DNA from: an uncultured Clostridia bacterium | Lineage (GTDB): Bacteria; Bacillota; Clostridia; TANB77; CAG-508 | Direction: 5' to 3' | Assembly: GCA_948777935.1 (NCBI GenBank) | Contig: CAQDYY010000009.1 | Coordinates: forward strand, 1 to 61,336 | Length of the DNA: 61,336 nt | In this document: one piece after another, positions 9,376 through 18,182 of the stretch | Layout of the letters: each line of letters starts with the position of its first letter | Position numbering within the stretch: position 1 is the stretch's first letter | Notes under the pieces: model-generated | Databases searched by the model: none | What the model was told of the DNA's origin: nothing | The model's input: the letters and a program-made list of their open reading frames with translations, nothing else | Translations under genes and position numbers: made by a program

Positions 9376-10105
9376 ATGTCTAACTTAAATTTAAAAGGTA
9401 TATGGATACCAATAGAAATATTAACAGATGAAAAATTAAGTGATAAAGAAAAAATAATATATGCAATAATTTTATATTTAAGCAAAAAAAATACTTATTG
9501 CTATTTAACGAACAAAACTATAAGTGAATTACTAAATATATCAATAACCCAAGTATCAAAATTAGTAAATTCACTAAAAGATAAAAAGTATATTGATACC
9601 CAAGTTAATCTATAAGGAAAATAGTAAGCAAGTAGAAATGAGAAAGTTAATACCAACAAGCAAAAACAAAGACACCTATTTAACAAAAGTTAAATACCCT
9701 CTTGGGCAAAACTTCAATACCCATATTGAAGAAAAGTTTAAGGATAATAAATATAATAATAAAACTCATAATGATGAATCAAGTGTAACTACGTCTAGCG
9801 ATAAATTGTGGTTATTATCATGTTCTGAAATATGGAATAATGGATATAATGGTGGTGCATATGGTTTTGCAATAGCAAAAGAAGGTGAAAGGTACAAGTA
9901 TTGGAGTGTGTGTCTTGCAAATTTTCCTTGTAATCAAGGTAATAAAATTACTCAAAAAAAACATCAAGGAGGGGTAATTACCCCATGGGGATTAAGGTCT
10001 CCTTGTAAAGGTACTAATAGTTTCACCCAAGTTTCTTCAGGTGGAAATTGTGGTGGGTGGGGTGCTACTGACGGTAGCATGATTTGCCCTGGTTTTGCAA
10101 TTTAG
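9376..10105 (+). pseudogene. Chimeric gene: DnaD/phage-replication HTH fragment joined to a LRSP-type surface domain
   Basis: From ATG 9376 (GGTGGGGGA ahead) the product NLKGIWIPIEILTDEKL...ISELLNISITQVSKLV is the N-terminal winged HTH of phage/plasmid replication initiators. The frame stops at 9613; one extra base in the run ACCCAAG near 9600 explains it, since IYKENSKQVEMR follows in +1. This break is not at CGG. That second frame continues without a stop into KLWLLSCSEIWNNGYNGG...WGLRSPCKGTNSF...CPGFAI (to 10105), a C-terminal domain with the W-LRSP and PGFAI signatures of DUF6273-like surface proteins. Two unrelated modules are fused, probably by deletion. Confidence 0.6.
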
Positions 10106-10195
10106 TAAAAAACAAAAAAAGTTCAAACTTTTGTTTGACTTTTTTTTATTTTTGTGATACTATAATGGCAAATAGAAAATAGGGAGTGATTTTAA

Positions 10196-10852
10196 ATGAA
10201 GAAAAAAGATTCAAATGAATTAGGAAAAAGAGAGAAAGCTATATTAAAATACATTGAAAAACAAATAGCAATAAATTGCTATCCACCATCAGTAAGAGAA
10301 ATTGGAAAAGCAGTTGGGTTAAAATCAACTGCAACAGTACATGGATATCTTGCAAAATTAGAAGAAAAAGGGTACATAAAAAAAGAATCACAAAAAGGAA
10401 GAACTTTAAAATTATTAAAAGGTGGGCAAGGAGAAAATCCAAACCAAACACAAATGAAAGAATTTTATTCTGGAAAAGAAATGGTAGAGGTACCAGTTAT
10501 AGGAAAAATTACAGCAGGAGCACCAATCTTAGCAGTAGAAAACATTACAGATACATTCCCAATTCCAATAGACTTTGTTGGAAATAGCGAATCATTTATG
10601 CTTACTGTTCGTGGCGAAAGTATGATTGAAGCAGGAATATTAGATGGAGATTACATTTTAGTAAAAAGACAAGAAAATGCAAACAATGGCGAAATTGTTG
10701 TTGCATTAATAGAAGATGAAGCAACAGTAAAAACTTTCTATAAAGAAAAAGACCATATACGTTTACAACCAGAAAACTCTACAATGGATCCAATCATTGT
10801 ACCAGACTGCAAAATACTTGGAAAAGTTGCAGGTGTATTTAGAAAAATGTAA
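10196..10852 (+). CDS. lexA: SOS repressor LexA
   Basis: 218-residue SOS repressor with self-cleavage activated by RecA. The winged HTH is residues 8-70 (YPPSVREIGKAVGLKSTATVHGYL). The cleavage site is Ala-Gly in KITAGAPI, the catalytic Ser is in VRGESMIEAGI and the Lys in DEATVKTFY. It stands alone between terminators. I could not identify a convincing operator upstream; the imperfect palindrome TTCAAAC...GTTTGA near 10121-10139 is the best candidate. Confidence 0.95.
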   Translation: MKKKDSNELGKREKAILKYIEKQIAINCYPPSVREIGKAVGLKSTATVHGYLAKLEEKGYIKKESQKGRTLKLLKGGQGENPNQTQMKEFYSGKEMVEVPVIGKITAGAPILAVENITDTFPIPIDFVGNSESFMLTVRGESMIEAGILDGDYILVKRQENANNGEIVVALIEDEATVKTFYKEKDHIRLQPENSTMDPIIVPDCKILGKVAGVFRKM

Positions 10853-10856
10853 AATA

Positions 10857-10891
10857 AAAAAGCCAATCTAGCTATATAGATTGGCTTTTTA
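10857..10891 (+). terminator. Terminator of lexA
   Basis: AAAGCCAATCTA pairs perfectly with TAGATTGGCTTT around GCTATA, followed by Ts. Confidence 0.9.
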
Positions 10892-11002
10892 TTTTACATA
10901 ACTTTGACTTTTATGTAGAAATATAGTATAATTATTTTAATGCAGAGTGCATTTGTAAATAAAATAAACAACCTCTTGATTATAGAGAAAGGAGAACAAA
11001 AA

Positions 11003-11428
11003 ATGAATGCAGAAAATATTACATTAGGAACATGGTTTGGTGAGTCACGGGAGGAAAGAACAGATGATGCAAGTTACTTGTATTTAAAGTGCTTGAATGG
11101 TATTAAAATTAAGAGAGAGGGGAAAGTAATTTTAAGTTCCAAAAGGAGAGAAGTTTTCTCTAATCCACCTACAAAGGAAGTACATGAAATAAGAGAAATT
11201 CTTGATGCTATTAAATTGGAGCTAATACCATGTGAGAACTTCATAACTACTTGTTTTGTGACTGTTAAAGTTTCTAAACCAACTTATATTAGGCAGACTA
11301 TGGCAGGCTTTGAAAGTGAGTGGCTTATTGTGCGTGGAGAAATTAAGTTAGGGATCATTGAGGAACATGGGAGTTTTGATAACAGAAATACTGACATTAC
11401 TATTGCTATTCCAAGAGATAGTAACTAA
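11003..11428 (+). CDS. Hypothetical protein with atypical codon use
   Basis: 141 residues, not recognised. It is soluble, of mixed beta character, with two hydrophobic strands (LELIPCENFITTCFVTVKV). The start at 11003 follows AAAGGAG. Codon choice (GAG, GGG, CTT, TTG) differs from neighbours, suggesting recent acquisition. It holds an ordinary in-frame CGG at 11048-11050 (TCA CGG GAG); shifting +1 there would end the protein within 13 codons. It is the one internal CGG in the window apparently needed as a sense codon, or else the gene is not fully expressed here. Confidence 0.6.
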   Translation: MNAENITLGTWFGESREERTDDASYLYLKCLNGIKIKREGKVILSSKRREVFSNPPTKEVHEIREILDAIKLELIPCENFITTCFVTVKVSKPTYIRQTMAGFESEWLIVRGEIKLGIIEEHGSFDNRNTDITIAIPRDSN

Positions 11429-11452
11429 ACTTACTTGAGATACCCAAGACTA

Positions 11453-11503
11453 TTGATACCAAAAAGCATCAGAAGTATATATTTCTGATGCTTTTTGGTA
11501 TCA
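11453..11503. terminator. Bidirectional terminator between the hypothetical gene and rpsI
   Basis: A long perfect stem (TTGATACCAAAAAGCATCAG and its complement) with T runs on both strands serves both converging units. Confidence 0.9.
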
Positions 11504-11517
11504 ATTTATAAAACGTT

Positions 11518-11925
11518 CTATCTCTTACTAAATTGTGGAGCACGTCTTGCTTTTTTAAGACCATATTTCTTTCTTTCTTTCATACGAGGATCTCTTGTTA
11601 AGAATCCGTTTGATTTTAAAGATGGTCTAAATTCGCTATTTGCTTCATTTAATGCTCTTGCAATACCATGACGGATTGCTCCTGCTTGACCTGTGTATCC
11701 ACCACCAATTACTTTACAAATAACATCATATTTAGATAATGTATTTGTAACAGTTAATGGTTGTCTTACTATAACTTTTAATGTTTCTAAACCAAAGTAT
11801 TCATCAATACTTTTATCATTTATTGTAATTACTCCAGTACCTTCTACTAATCTAACTCTTGCAATTGAACTTTTTCTTCTACCAGTACCGCAGAATACTA
11901 CACTTTCTTTTTTTGCTTTAGGCAT
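11518..11925 (-). CDS. rpsI: 30S ribosomal protein S9
   Basis: 135 residues of small-subunit protein S9: CGTGRRKSSIARVRL at the start, GGGYTGQAGAIRHGIARAL in the middle and the basic tail KKYGLKKARRAPQFSKR whose last residues contact P-site tRNA. It follows rplM by 24 bp with a GGAGG site, the usual conserved pair. Confidence 0.97.
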   Translation of the reverse strand: MPKAKKESVVFCGTGRRKSSIARVRLVEGTGVITINDKSIDEYFGLETLKVIVRQPLTVTNTLSKYDVICKVIGGGYTGQAGAIRHGIARALNEANSEFRPSLKSNGFLTRDPRMKERKKYGLKKARRAPQFSKR

Positions 11926-11949
11926 TTGATTTTCCTCCTTAAATTTTTA

Positions 11950-12384
11950 CTAGAATTCCCATTTTTCTGGTTTTTGAGCTTCATTTTCGTGAACATCACC
12001 TGCATATAATCTTAATTTTTTAACCATTTGTCTTCCTAGAGAATTATGTGGTAACATTCCTTTTACAGCATGCATCATAGCTTTTTCTGGATTAGATGAT
12101 AATAAGTCTCTTGCAACTATTTCTTTCATTCCTCCAATGTATCCTGAATGATGTCTGTAAACTTTTTGGTCTAATTTATGACCTGTTAAAATTACTTTAG
12201 AACAATTAATGATAATAACATGATCACCAGCATCCATATTAGGTGTATAAGTTGGCTTATGTTTTCCTCTTAAAAGCTTTGCAGCTTCTGTTGCAACTCT
12301 ACCTAAAGGTTTTCCTTCTGCATCAATGATATACCATTTTCTTTGAATTTCGTCTTTTTTTAGACTGTATGTTGTATTATTCAT
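11950..12384 (-). CDS. rplM: 50S ribosomal protein L13
   Basis: 144-residue L13 (KWYIIDAEGKPLGRVATEAA, GDHVIIINCSKVILTG, PHNSLGRQMVKKLRLYAG). First gene of the rplM-rpsI operon. The ATG at 12384 has GGAGGG upstream. In Firmicutes this operon is controlled by L13 binding its own leader; the hairpin at 12439-12466 is in the right place. Confidence 0.97.
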   Translation of the reverse strand: MNNTTYSLKKDEIQRKWYIIDAEGKPLGRVATEAAKLLRGKHKPTYTPNMDAGDHVIIINCSKVILTGHKLDQKVYRHHSGYIGGMKEIVARDLLSSNPEKAMMHAVKGMLPHNSLGRQMVKKLRLYAGDVHENEAQKPEKWEF

Positions 12385-12438
12385 GGTAATAAATACCCTC
12401 CATTCATATTTTATATATAATTTTTGCTAAAAAACACT

Positions 12439-12466
12439 AAATAAACTACCGGGGAGAAGTTTATTT
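12439..12466 (-). promoter_or_regulatory. Leader hairpin of rplM, candidate L13 autoregulatory site
   Basis: AAATAAACT pairs perfectly with AGTTTATTT around the GC-rich loop TCTCCCCGGT (transcript sense), about 55 nt upstream of the L13 start. GC-rich loops are unusual in this AT-rich DNA. Assignment to the L13 leader family rests on position only. Confidence 0.45.
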
Positions 12467-12602
12467 TTGCCTTTTAACATATAATGCGTAACTATTCTAA
12501 TACAAAATAAAGAAAAAGTCAAGATTTCTGCAAGAATTTGTTTACATTTTACTATTTAAAATGATATAATTTAATTATACGTGGGAGAAAGGATGAAATA
12601 AA

Positions 12603-13443
12603 ATGAAAATTAGTATAAGAACAATTAGTTTTGGAGTTATTATTATTATTTGTATAGTTGCAGTAGTGATGGCATTTTATATGCAATTTGGAGGAAATTT
12701 ATTTAAAGGTAATGAACCTACAATAGATACACCTATATCGATGACTCAGGAAAATAAACGGATTAGCTGAAAATTTTGACAAGTTATTCCAAAATAAATT
12801 AGATTATCAAAGTTCAAATGTAAATACATTAGGAGTAACTAAAAAAGATGCTTCAAAAGATATTATATATACAGTAGTTTCAACTAAAAGGGTATTAGAT
12901 AATCGTTACGATATAGATTTAAACATACCACTTATTAATATATTAAATAATACTTCAGTAGAAAACTTTAATAAAAAAATACAATCATTATTTGTAGATA
13001 AAGCAAATGATATTATACAAAATGCTACATTAAATACAATTTATAATATTGATTATATGGCATATGTTAATACTAATATATTATCATTAGTAATTCGTTC
13101 TACATTAAAAGAAGGAAATAATCCACAAAGGGTTATTATTCAAACATATAATTATAATTTAAGTACAAATGAGGAAATGACATTAGAACAAATATTAGAG
13201 ATTAAAGGATTAACTAGAACAAATGTAGAAAGTGTAATTGCAAGCCAAATAAAAATTGCAAATGAAGAGGCAGATAGGTTAAAACGTTTAGGATATAATG
13301 TATATACAAGGGACTTAACAAGTTCAATTTATAAAATAGATAATACTGATAATTATATATTAGGACCAAATAATAAATTATATGTTATTTATCCATATGG
13401 AAATGCTAATAATACAGATGAAATGGATGTTATAGTATTTTAA
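12603..13443 (+). CDS. Membrane-anchored extracytoplasmic protein, +1 recoded at CGG
   Basis: From ATG 12603 (GGGAGAAAGG upstream) a short N-terminus leads into one transmembrane helix (FGVIIIICIVAVVMAFYMQF), then an extracytoplasmic domain. The frame meets CGG at 12759-12761 and stops three codons later; shifting +1 to GGA gives ENK-GLAENFDKLF and runs open to 13443, 279 residues in all. The region (YTVVSTKRVLDNRYDIDLNIPLIN, MTLEQILEIKGL) resembles RsiV/DUF4163-type lipid-exposed domains, but I am not certain. No alternative start with a ribosome binding site precedes the downstream part. Confidence 0.7.
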
Positions 13444-13448
13444 TGATA

Positions 13449-13500
13449 AGGGCACAGTGGTGTCATGTCTCACGGGTATTCCCACAAACGATGCCCCTAC
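13449..13500 (-). repeat. Dispersed repeat family D, copy 1
   Basis: 52-bp repeat beginning (minus strand) GTAGGGGCATCGTTTG and ending ACCACTGTGCCC. It differs from copy 2 at 13718 by a single base and is in inverted orientation to it. Confidence 0.85.
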
Positions 13501-13536
13501 AGTTTTAATTTAAAATAGAGTAATTTCCTATACTAT

Positions 13537-13571
13537 AAAAAGCAACTCATTTTGAAAGTGAGTTGCTTTTT
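13537..13571 (+). terminator. Intrinsic terminator between two inverted repeats
   Basis: AAAAAGCAACTCA pairs with TGAGTTGCTTTTT. It ends the 12603 gene and is also usable on the minus strand. Confidence 0.85.
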
Positions 13572-13717
13572 GAAAATAAAAGGGGATGTCTTAATACAAG
13601 ACAAGTGAACTTTCTTGTATTTTTAATATGTTTATATAATACTAAACAATTTTGTCCTTTTTGTGAATATTAAGTGTAAAATTTGAAAACTTAGTTTTTG
13701 TATTAAAAAGATCTAAT

Positions 13718-13769
13718 GTAGGGGCATCGTTTGTGGGAATACTCGTGAGACATGACACCACTGTGCCCT
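13718..13769 (+). repeat. Dispersed repeat family D, copy 2
   Basis: Nearly identical inverted copy of 13449-13500. The two copies flank about 217 bp with a terminator in the centre, so the whole 320-bp block is a large potential hairpin. A diverged third copy lies at 50085-50137. Confidence 0.85.
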
Positions 13770-13780
13770 TTTATTTCGCT

Positions 13781-15029
13781 TTAAGGTTGTTCCGCAAGAG
13801 TTACTTTAACATCCATTTCTTGCCCATTACGATTTACTCTTAAAGTTAATTCATCACCTATATTATGAGTATTCTTTATCTCGTTTAACTCATCCATAGA
13901 AGTTACAGCTTTTCCATTTACTCCAATAATTACATCTCCAACTTTTATCCCTGCTTTTTCGGCAGCAGAAAAAGTTTCTATTTGCTTTACATAGATTCCA
14001 ACTACTAATTTATAATAACTAGCAGTTTTTTCATCTAAATCTAATCCAGAAATTCCAATATATGGTCTTTTTACTTTGTTAAATTGAATTAATTGTTCAT
14101 AAATTTCTCTAGTAGAATTAATAGGAATAGCAAATCCCATACCTTCAATTCCTGTACCAGAAAGTTTTAATGTATTAATTCCAATTACTTTACCTTCAGC
14201 ATTTACTAAAGCACCACCACTATTACCAGAATTAATAGCAGCATCAGTTTGGATTAAAGTAAATGTTTTTCCATCTGAATCTGTTACTTTACGATTAACA
14301 GCACTAATTATACCAGCAGTAACACTACTTTCCATGCCTAAAGGGTTACCAATAGCCATAGAAAATTCACCAACTTGAACATCATCAGAATTCCCAAGTT
14401 CAGCAGCTGCTAAACCAGTTTTATCAATTTTTATAACTGCAAGATCAGTTTGTTCATCTGTTCCAATAATTCTTGCAGGATATTCAGTTTCATCATTATA
14501 TAAATAAACACTTACCTTACTTGCTTGTTCAATTTCGTAGTATGAATTATTAGAACTGGAATTAACAATGTGATTATTTGTTAAAATATAACCATCCTCT
14601 GATATTATAATACCAGAACCTTCTGCTTGAGCAGTAGTAGGGTTTCTAAGAAAAATAGAATTTGCAGTATATTCTACTTTTATTCCTACAATAGAAGGAC
14701 GAACTTTTGAAGCAACATTCATTCCAGTTTCAGAATAATTTTTCAAAGAAACTTGTGAAAGAGAGCTAGGTGTTACACTTTTATTATCAGATGAAGCAGA
14801 AGTTCCGAACATAGTTTGTATTTGGTAAAATGTTATCACGTATTTGTGGTATGCCAAAACATGTTCCAACTACTATAATAGCTCCTATAGCGCCACTACA
14901 AAATGGTATAAAAACACTTCTAGAAAAGCTATGGTTCGATTTTTTATTTCCTTTTTCAGACATATCTACTACTTGATATGTACTTTTTTTGTTTGAATTC
15001 TCTTCCATGAAAAAAACCTCCAATTTCAA
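13781..15029 (-). CDS. htrA: HtrA/DegP-type serine protease, +1 recoded at CGG
   Basis: Membrane-anchored quality-control protease of 415 residues. The start at 15029 has GGAGG upstream. A cytoplasmic Lys-rich N-terminus precedes one membrane helix (FCSGAIGAIIVVGTCFGI). CGG at 14807-14805 ends that frame six codons later; +1 reading at GGA gives NYVGTSASSDNK and the whole protease: His in NNHIV, Asp in DLAVIKID, Ser in NSGNSGGAL, then a PDZ domain (GIYVKQIETFSAAEKAGIKV). Without the shift, the protease would lose its membrane anchor. No ribosome binding site is seen for an internal start. Confidence 0.9.
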
Positions 15030-15167
15030 TAATAATATATCCTAAACACATATTATAATACAATACATTTGTGAAAAATTTGTGAAAACAATTATAAAAT
15101 AATAAAAATTTATTGAAATATTTTTTTCTTATATATATAATTAATAAAAAGAAAACGGAGGTAGATT

Positions 15168-15659
15168 ATGAAAAATTATAAAAAAGAATTTAAACATTTA
15201 GATAATAAAAGTGGTATAACACTAGTAACATTAGTTATTACAATTATTGTTCTTCTAATTATTGCCTCTATTAGTATTTATGTAGGAACAGATATTATTA
15301 AAAAAGCAAATTTGCAAAATATTAATACAAATATGATGTTAATACAAGCAAAAACTAAGACAATATATGAACAAGAAAGGTTTAACCATACTACAAATTA
15401 TAAAGGAACAAAAATAACAGAAGTTACAGGAAATTCAGAAGTAGATGAGTTAATGTCTAAAAATATTTTAGAAGAGGCAGACAAATTTTATCTATTAACC
15501 CAAAATGACTTAAATGAGATGGGGCTAGAAAAAATTAATATAGATAAGGGGTATGCTGTAAATTATGAGACAGAGGAGATTGTTTATATAAAAGGGTTTG
15601 AAGCGAATAATTCTACATATTATAAGCTATCAGAAATGAAGAATTTAAACATAGAATAG
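15168..15659 (+). CDS. Pilin-like (prepilin N-terminal domain) protein
   Basis: 163 residues with a short charged leader ending at KSG, then ITLVTLVITIIVLLIIASI, the type IV prepilin cleavage/methylation segment followed by the hydrophobic helix. Cleavage is expected after Gly. The soluble part (about 120 residues) is charged and of unknown fold. An ACGGAGG site stands upstream. It is followed by rnhB after 8 bp. No pilus assembly genes are in the window. Confidence 0.8.
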   Translation: MKNYKKEFKHLDNKSGITLVTLVITIIVLLIIASISIYVGTDIIKKANLQNINTNMMLIQAKTKTIYEQERFNHTTNYKGTKITEVTGNSEVDELMSKNILEEADKFYLLTQNDLNEMGLEKINIDKGYAVNYETEEIVYIKGFEANNSTYYKLSEMKNLNIE

Positions 15660-15667
15660 GATGTAAA

Positions 15668-16297
15668 ATGAAAGAAAAAGAAGAAATACGATTAACTAAA
15701 CTAAAACAAATAGAAAATGAAATTTATAATAATAAAGAAATACAATACATTTGTGGAATTGATGAAGCAGGTAGAGGACCACTTGCAGGGCCAGTTGTAG
15801 TAGCAAGTGTAATTATGCCAAAAGATTCTATGATAGAAGGGGTAAATGACTCTAAAAAGGTTTCTGAAAAAAAACGTGAAGAATTATATGATAAAATTAT
15901 AGAAGAAGCGATTACGTATGGAGTAGGGATTATAGATGAAAAAGTAATAGATGAAATTAATATATTAGAAGCAACAAAAAAGGGATTAACAACATCATTA
16001 CAAGAGCTAAAAGTAAAGCCAAATCTTATTTTAGTAGATGCATTAAATAAAATTGACACATTAGGAATACCATATAAATCTATAATTAAAGGAGATGCAC
16101 TTTGTTATTCTATTTCATGTGCATCAATTATAGCGAAAGTAACAAGGGATAGAATTATGAGACAGTGGGATGAAATATACCCAATGTATAGTTTTGAAAA
16201 GCACAAAGGGTATGGTACAGCAGCACATATACAAGCAATAAAAGAATATGGAATTTGTCCAATACATAGAAAAAGTTTTACAAAAAATTTTATATAA
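15668..16297 (+). CDS. rnhB: Ribonuclease HII
   Basis: Endonuclease that removes RNA from RNA:DNA hybrids, incising at misincorporated ribonucleotides. YICGIDEAGRGPLAGPVVVASV carries two catalytic acids; a third is in ILVDAL and the fourth in the IIAKVTRDR region. 209 residues, normal length. It starts 8 bp after the pilin-like gene and 12 bp before pdp, so the three are probably one transcript. Confidence 0.95.
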   Translation: MKEKEEIRLTKLKQIENEIYNNKEIQYICGIDEAGRGPLAGPVVVASVIMPKDSMIEGVNDSKKVSEKKREELYDKIIEEAITYGVGIIDEKVIDEINILEATKKGLTTSLQELKVKPNLILVDALNKIDTLGIPYKSIIKGDALCYSISCASIIAKVTRDRIMRQWDEIYPMYSFEKHKGYGTAAHIQAIKEYGICPIHRKSFTKNFI

Positions 16298-16309
16298 GAA
16301 GAGGATTAC

Positions 16310-17614
16310 ATGAATATTATAGAAATTATAGCAAAAAAAAGAGATAAAAAAGAACTAGATAAAAATGAAATTGAGTATTTTATAAAAGAATATACAAATG
16401 GAAATATAACAGATTATCAAGCAGCAGCACTTGTTATGGCAATTTATTTAAATGGAATGAATGATGATGAAATTACAAATTTAACACTTGCTATGGCACA
16501 TTCAGGAGAAATGCTAGATTTATCTATATTTGGAAAAAATGTTGTAGATAAACACAGTACAGGTGGAGTGGGAGACAAAGTTACTCTAATTTTAGCCCCA
16601 ATTATTGCAACATTTGGAATACCAGTTGCAAAAATGTCTGGAAGAGGCTTAGGTTTTACAGGAGGAACAATAGATAAATTAGAATCAATACCAGGATATA
16701 ATACAGGTATTTCTACAAATGACTTTATAAATAATGTAAAAGATATTGGAATAAGTTTAATTGGGCAAACACTTAACTTAGCACCAGCAGACAAAAAACT
16801 ATATGCTTTACGTGATTCAATTAGTTGTACAGATAGCATACCACTTATTGCGTCTAGCATTATGAGTAAAAAAATAGCAGCAGGAGCAAATAAAATTGTA
16901 CTAGATGTTACATGTGGTAGTGGTGCTTTTATGAAAAAATATGAAGAAGCACAAAAACTAGCAAATACTATGAATAGAATAGGAAAATTAGCAGGAAAAG
17001 AAACTGTATGTGTTATGACTAATATGGAAGAACCTTTAGGATATGCAGTTGGAAATAATTTAGAAGTAATAGAAGCAGTTAAGTTTTTAAAAGGCGATAT
17101 GATACAAGATGTAAAAGAAGTGGTATTAGAACTTGGTGCTTATATGATAAAACTAGCTGGATTAGGAGATAATATAGAAGAAAATAAAGAAAGAATACTT
17201 GAAAAAATTATAGATGGCGAGGCGTATAATAAATTTTTACAACTAGTGGAAAACCAAGGTGGAGATATTTCATATTTAGAGGATACAGACAAATTTGAAA
17301 AATCAAAATATATATTAGAGGTAAAAGCAGAAAAAGAAGGATATATAAGTTCACTTAATGCAAGAAAAGTAGGGGAATTATCAGGAGCTATTGGAGCAGG
17401 TAGAGTAAGAAAAGAAGATAAAATTGATGAGACAGTGGGAATTGTTTTAGCAAAAAAGGTAGCGGATTTTGTAAAAGTAGGAGAAGTATTAGCATATATT
17501 CATGTAAATGATGAAAGACTTGGAAAATATGCATTAAATGAATTACAAAATACTTATCAAATAAGTAAAGAAAAAATAGAAAAAACAAAAACAATATTAG
17601 GAGTTATTGTGTAG
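16310..17614 (+). CDS. pdp: Pyrimidine-nucleoside phosphorylase
   Basis: 434 residues. It splits uridine/thymidine with phosphate for nucleoside salvage. The family signature is KHSTGGVGDKVTLILAP (phosphate loop) with SGRGLGFTGGTIDKLE next; the C-terminal alpha/beta domain starts near residue 340. Pdp and DeoA thymidine phosphorylase are hard to separate by eye; pdp is chosen because this is the common Firmicutes form. Deoxyribose-phosphate salvage would link it with deoD at 23 kb. Confidence 0.9.
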   Translation: MNIIEIIAKKRDKKELDKNEIEYFIKEYTNGNITDYQAAALVMAIYLNGMNDDEITNLTLAMAHSGEMLDLSIFGKNVVDKHSTGGVGDKVTLILAPIIATFGIPVAKMSGRGLGFTGGTIDKLESIPGYNTGISTNDFINNVKDIGISLIGQTLNLAPADKKLYALRDSISCTDSIPLIASSIMSKKIAAGANKIVLDVTCGSGAFMKKYEEAQKLANTMNRIGKLAGKETVCVMTNMEEPLGYAVGNNLEVIEAVKFLKGDMIQDVKEVVLELGAYMIKLAGLGDNIEENKERILEKIIDGEAYNKFLQLVENQGGDISYLEDTDKFEKSKYILEVKAEKEGYISSLNARKVGELSGAIGAGRVRKEDKIDETVGIVLAKKVADFVKVGEVLAYIHVNDERLGKYALNELQNTYQISKEKIEKTKTILGVIV

Positions 17615-17878
17615 GGGCAAAAAAAGTTGTTTTTATGTTAAAATTTTAATAATAGCAAAATAAGAGTAAAGGTAAAATATTAAAATTTGAAAAAAAGCGT
17701 CTTGAAAGTAAATTTTGTATACGTATGTTTTAAAAATTTGTGGGAGAATCTCACACCCTTGTGAGAGGGGCCTACAAATTTTTATTACATACTGTGCAAA
17801 ATTTATCTTGAACAAGCGGTTTTGAAAATTTTATATAATTTACCTTTACTCTTGCAATAATAAATAAAAAGAAAGAAG

Positions 17879-18112
17879 TTATTCAACTCTTCTTTCTTTT
17901 TGCTCTTTATTGCCACATAATCGGTCATATTCTTTACACTTAATCTTATAATCCATTTGCTGAGACAAATAGCGATAATACATGTATGCTTGCTCATATT
18001 GAACCATAGGATTAAACATAGGGTCTTGATACATAGCATCATTTGCTATATTAGGATTAAATGTAATATTATCATATGGTGAATAACCTCCAAAATCTGC
18101 ATTACGTTCCAT
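17879..18112 (-). CDS. Small hypothetical Tyr/Asn/Met-rich protein
   Basis: 77 residues, not recognised. The first half is rich in Asn, Pro, Tyr and Met (MYQDPMFNPMVQYEQAYMYY), the second is charged with two Cys (KCKEYDRLCGNKEQKERR). Composition is like small spore-coat-associated proteins, but that is only a resemblance. It lies downstream of the sporulation gene ylbJ, separated by 70 bp, and has a GGAG site before the ATG at 18112. Confidence 0.55.
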   Translation of the reverse strand: MERNADFGGYSPYDNITFNPNIANDAMYQDPMFNPMVQYEQAYMYYRYLSQQMDYKIKCKEYDRLCGNKEQKERRVE

Positions 18113-18182
18113 TTTAAAACCACTCCTTTTTATAAAACTTATTCCATAATCTATTTTATTATGACTATTACTACTTCTTCAA

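Noticed and set aside
9790..10105. Active diversity-generating retroelement target
   Set aside because: The domain type is compatible, but no reverse transcriptase or template repeat is in the window and the gene is frameshifted; kept only as a low-weight idea.
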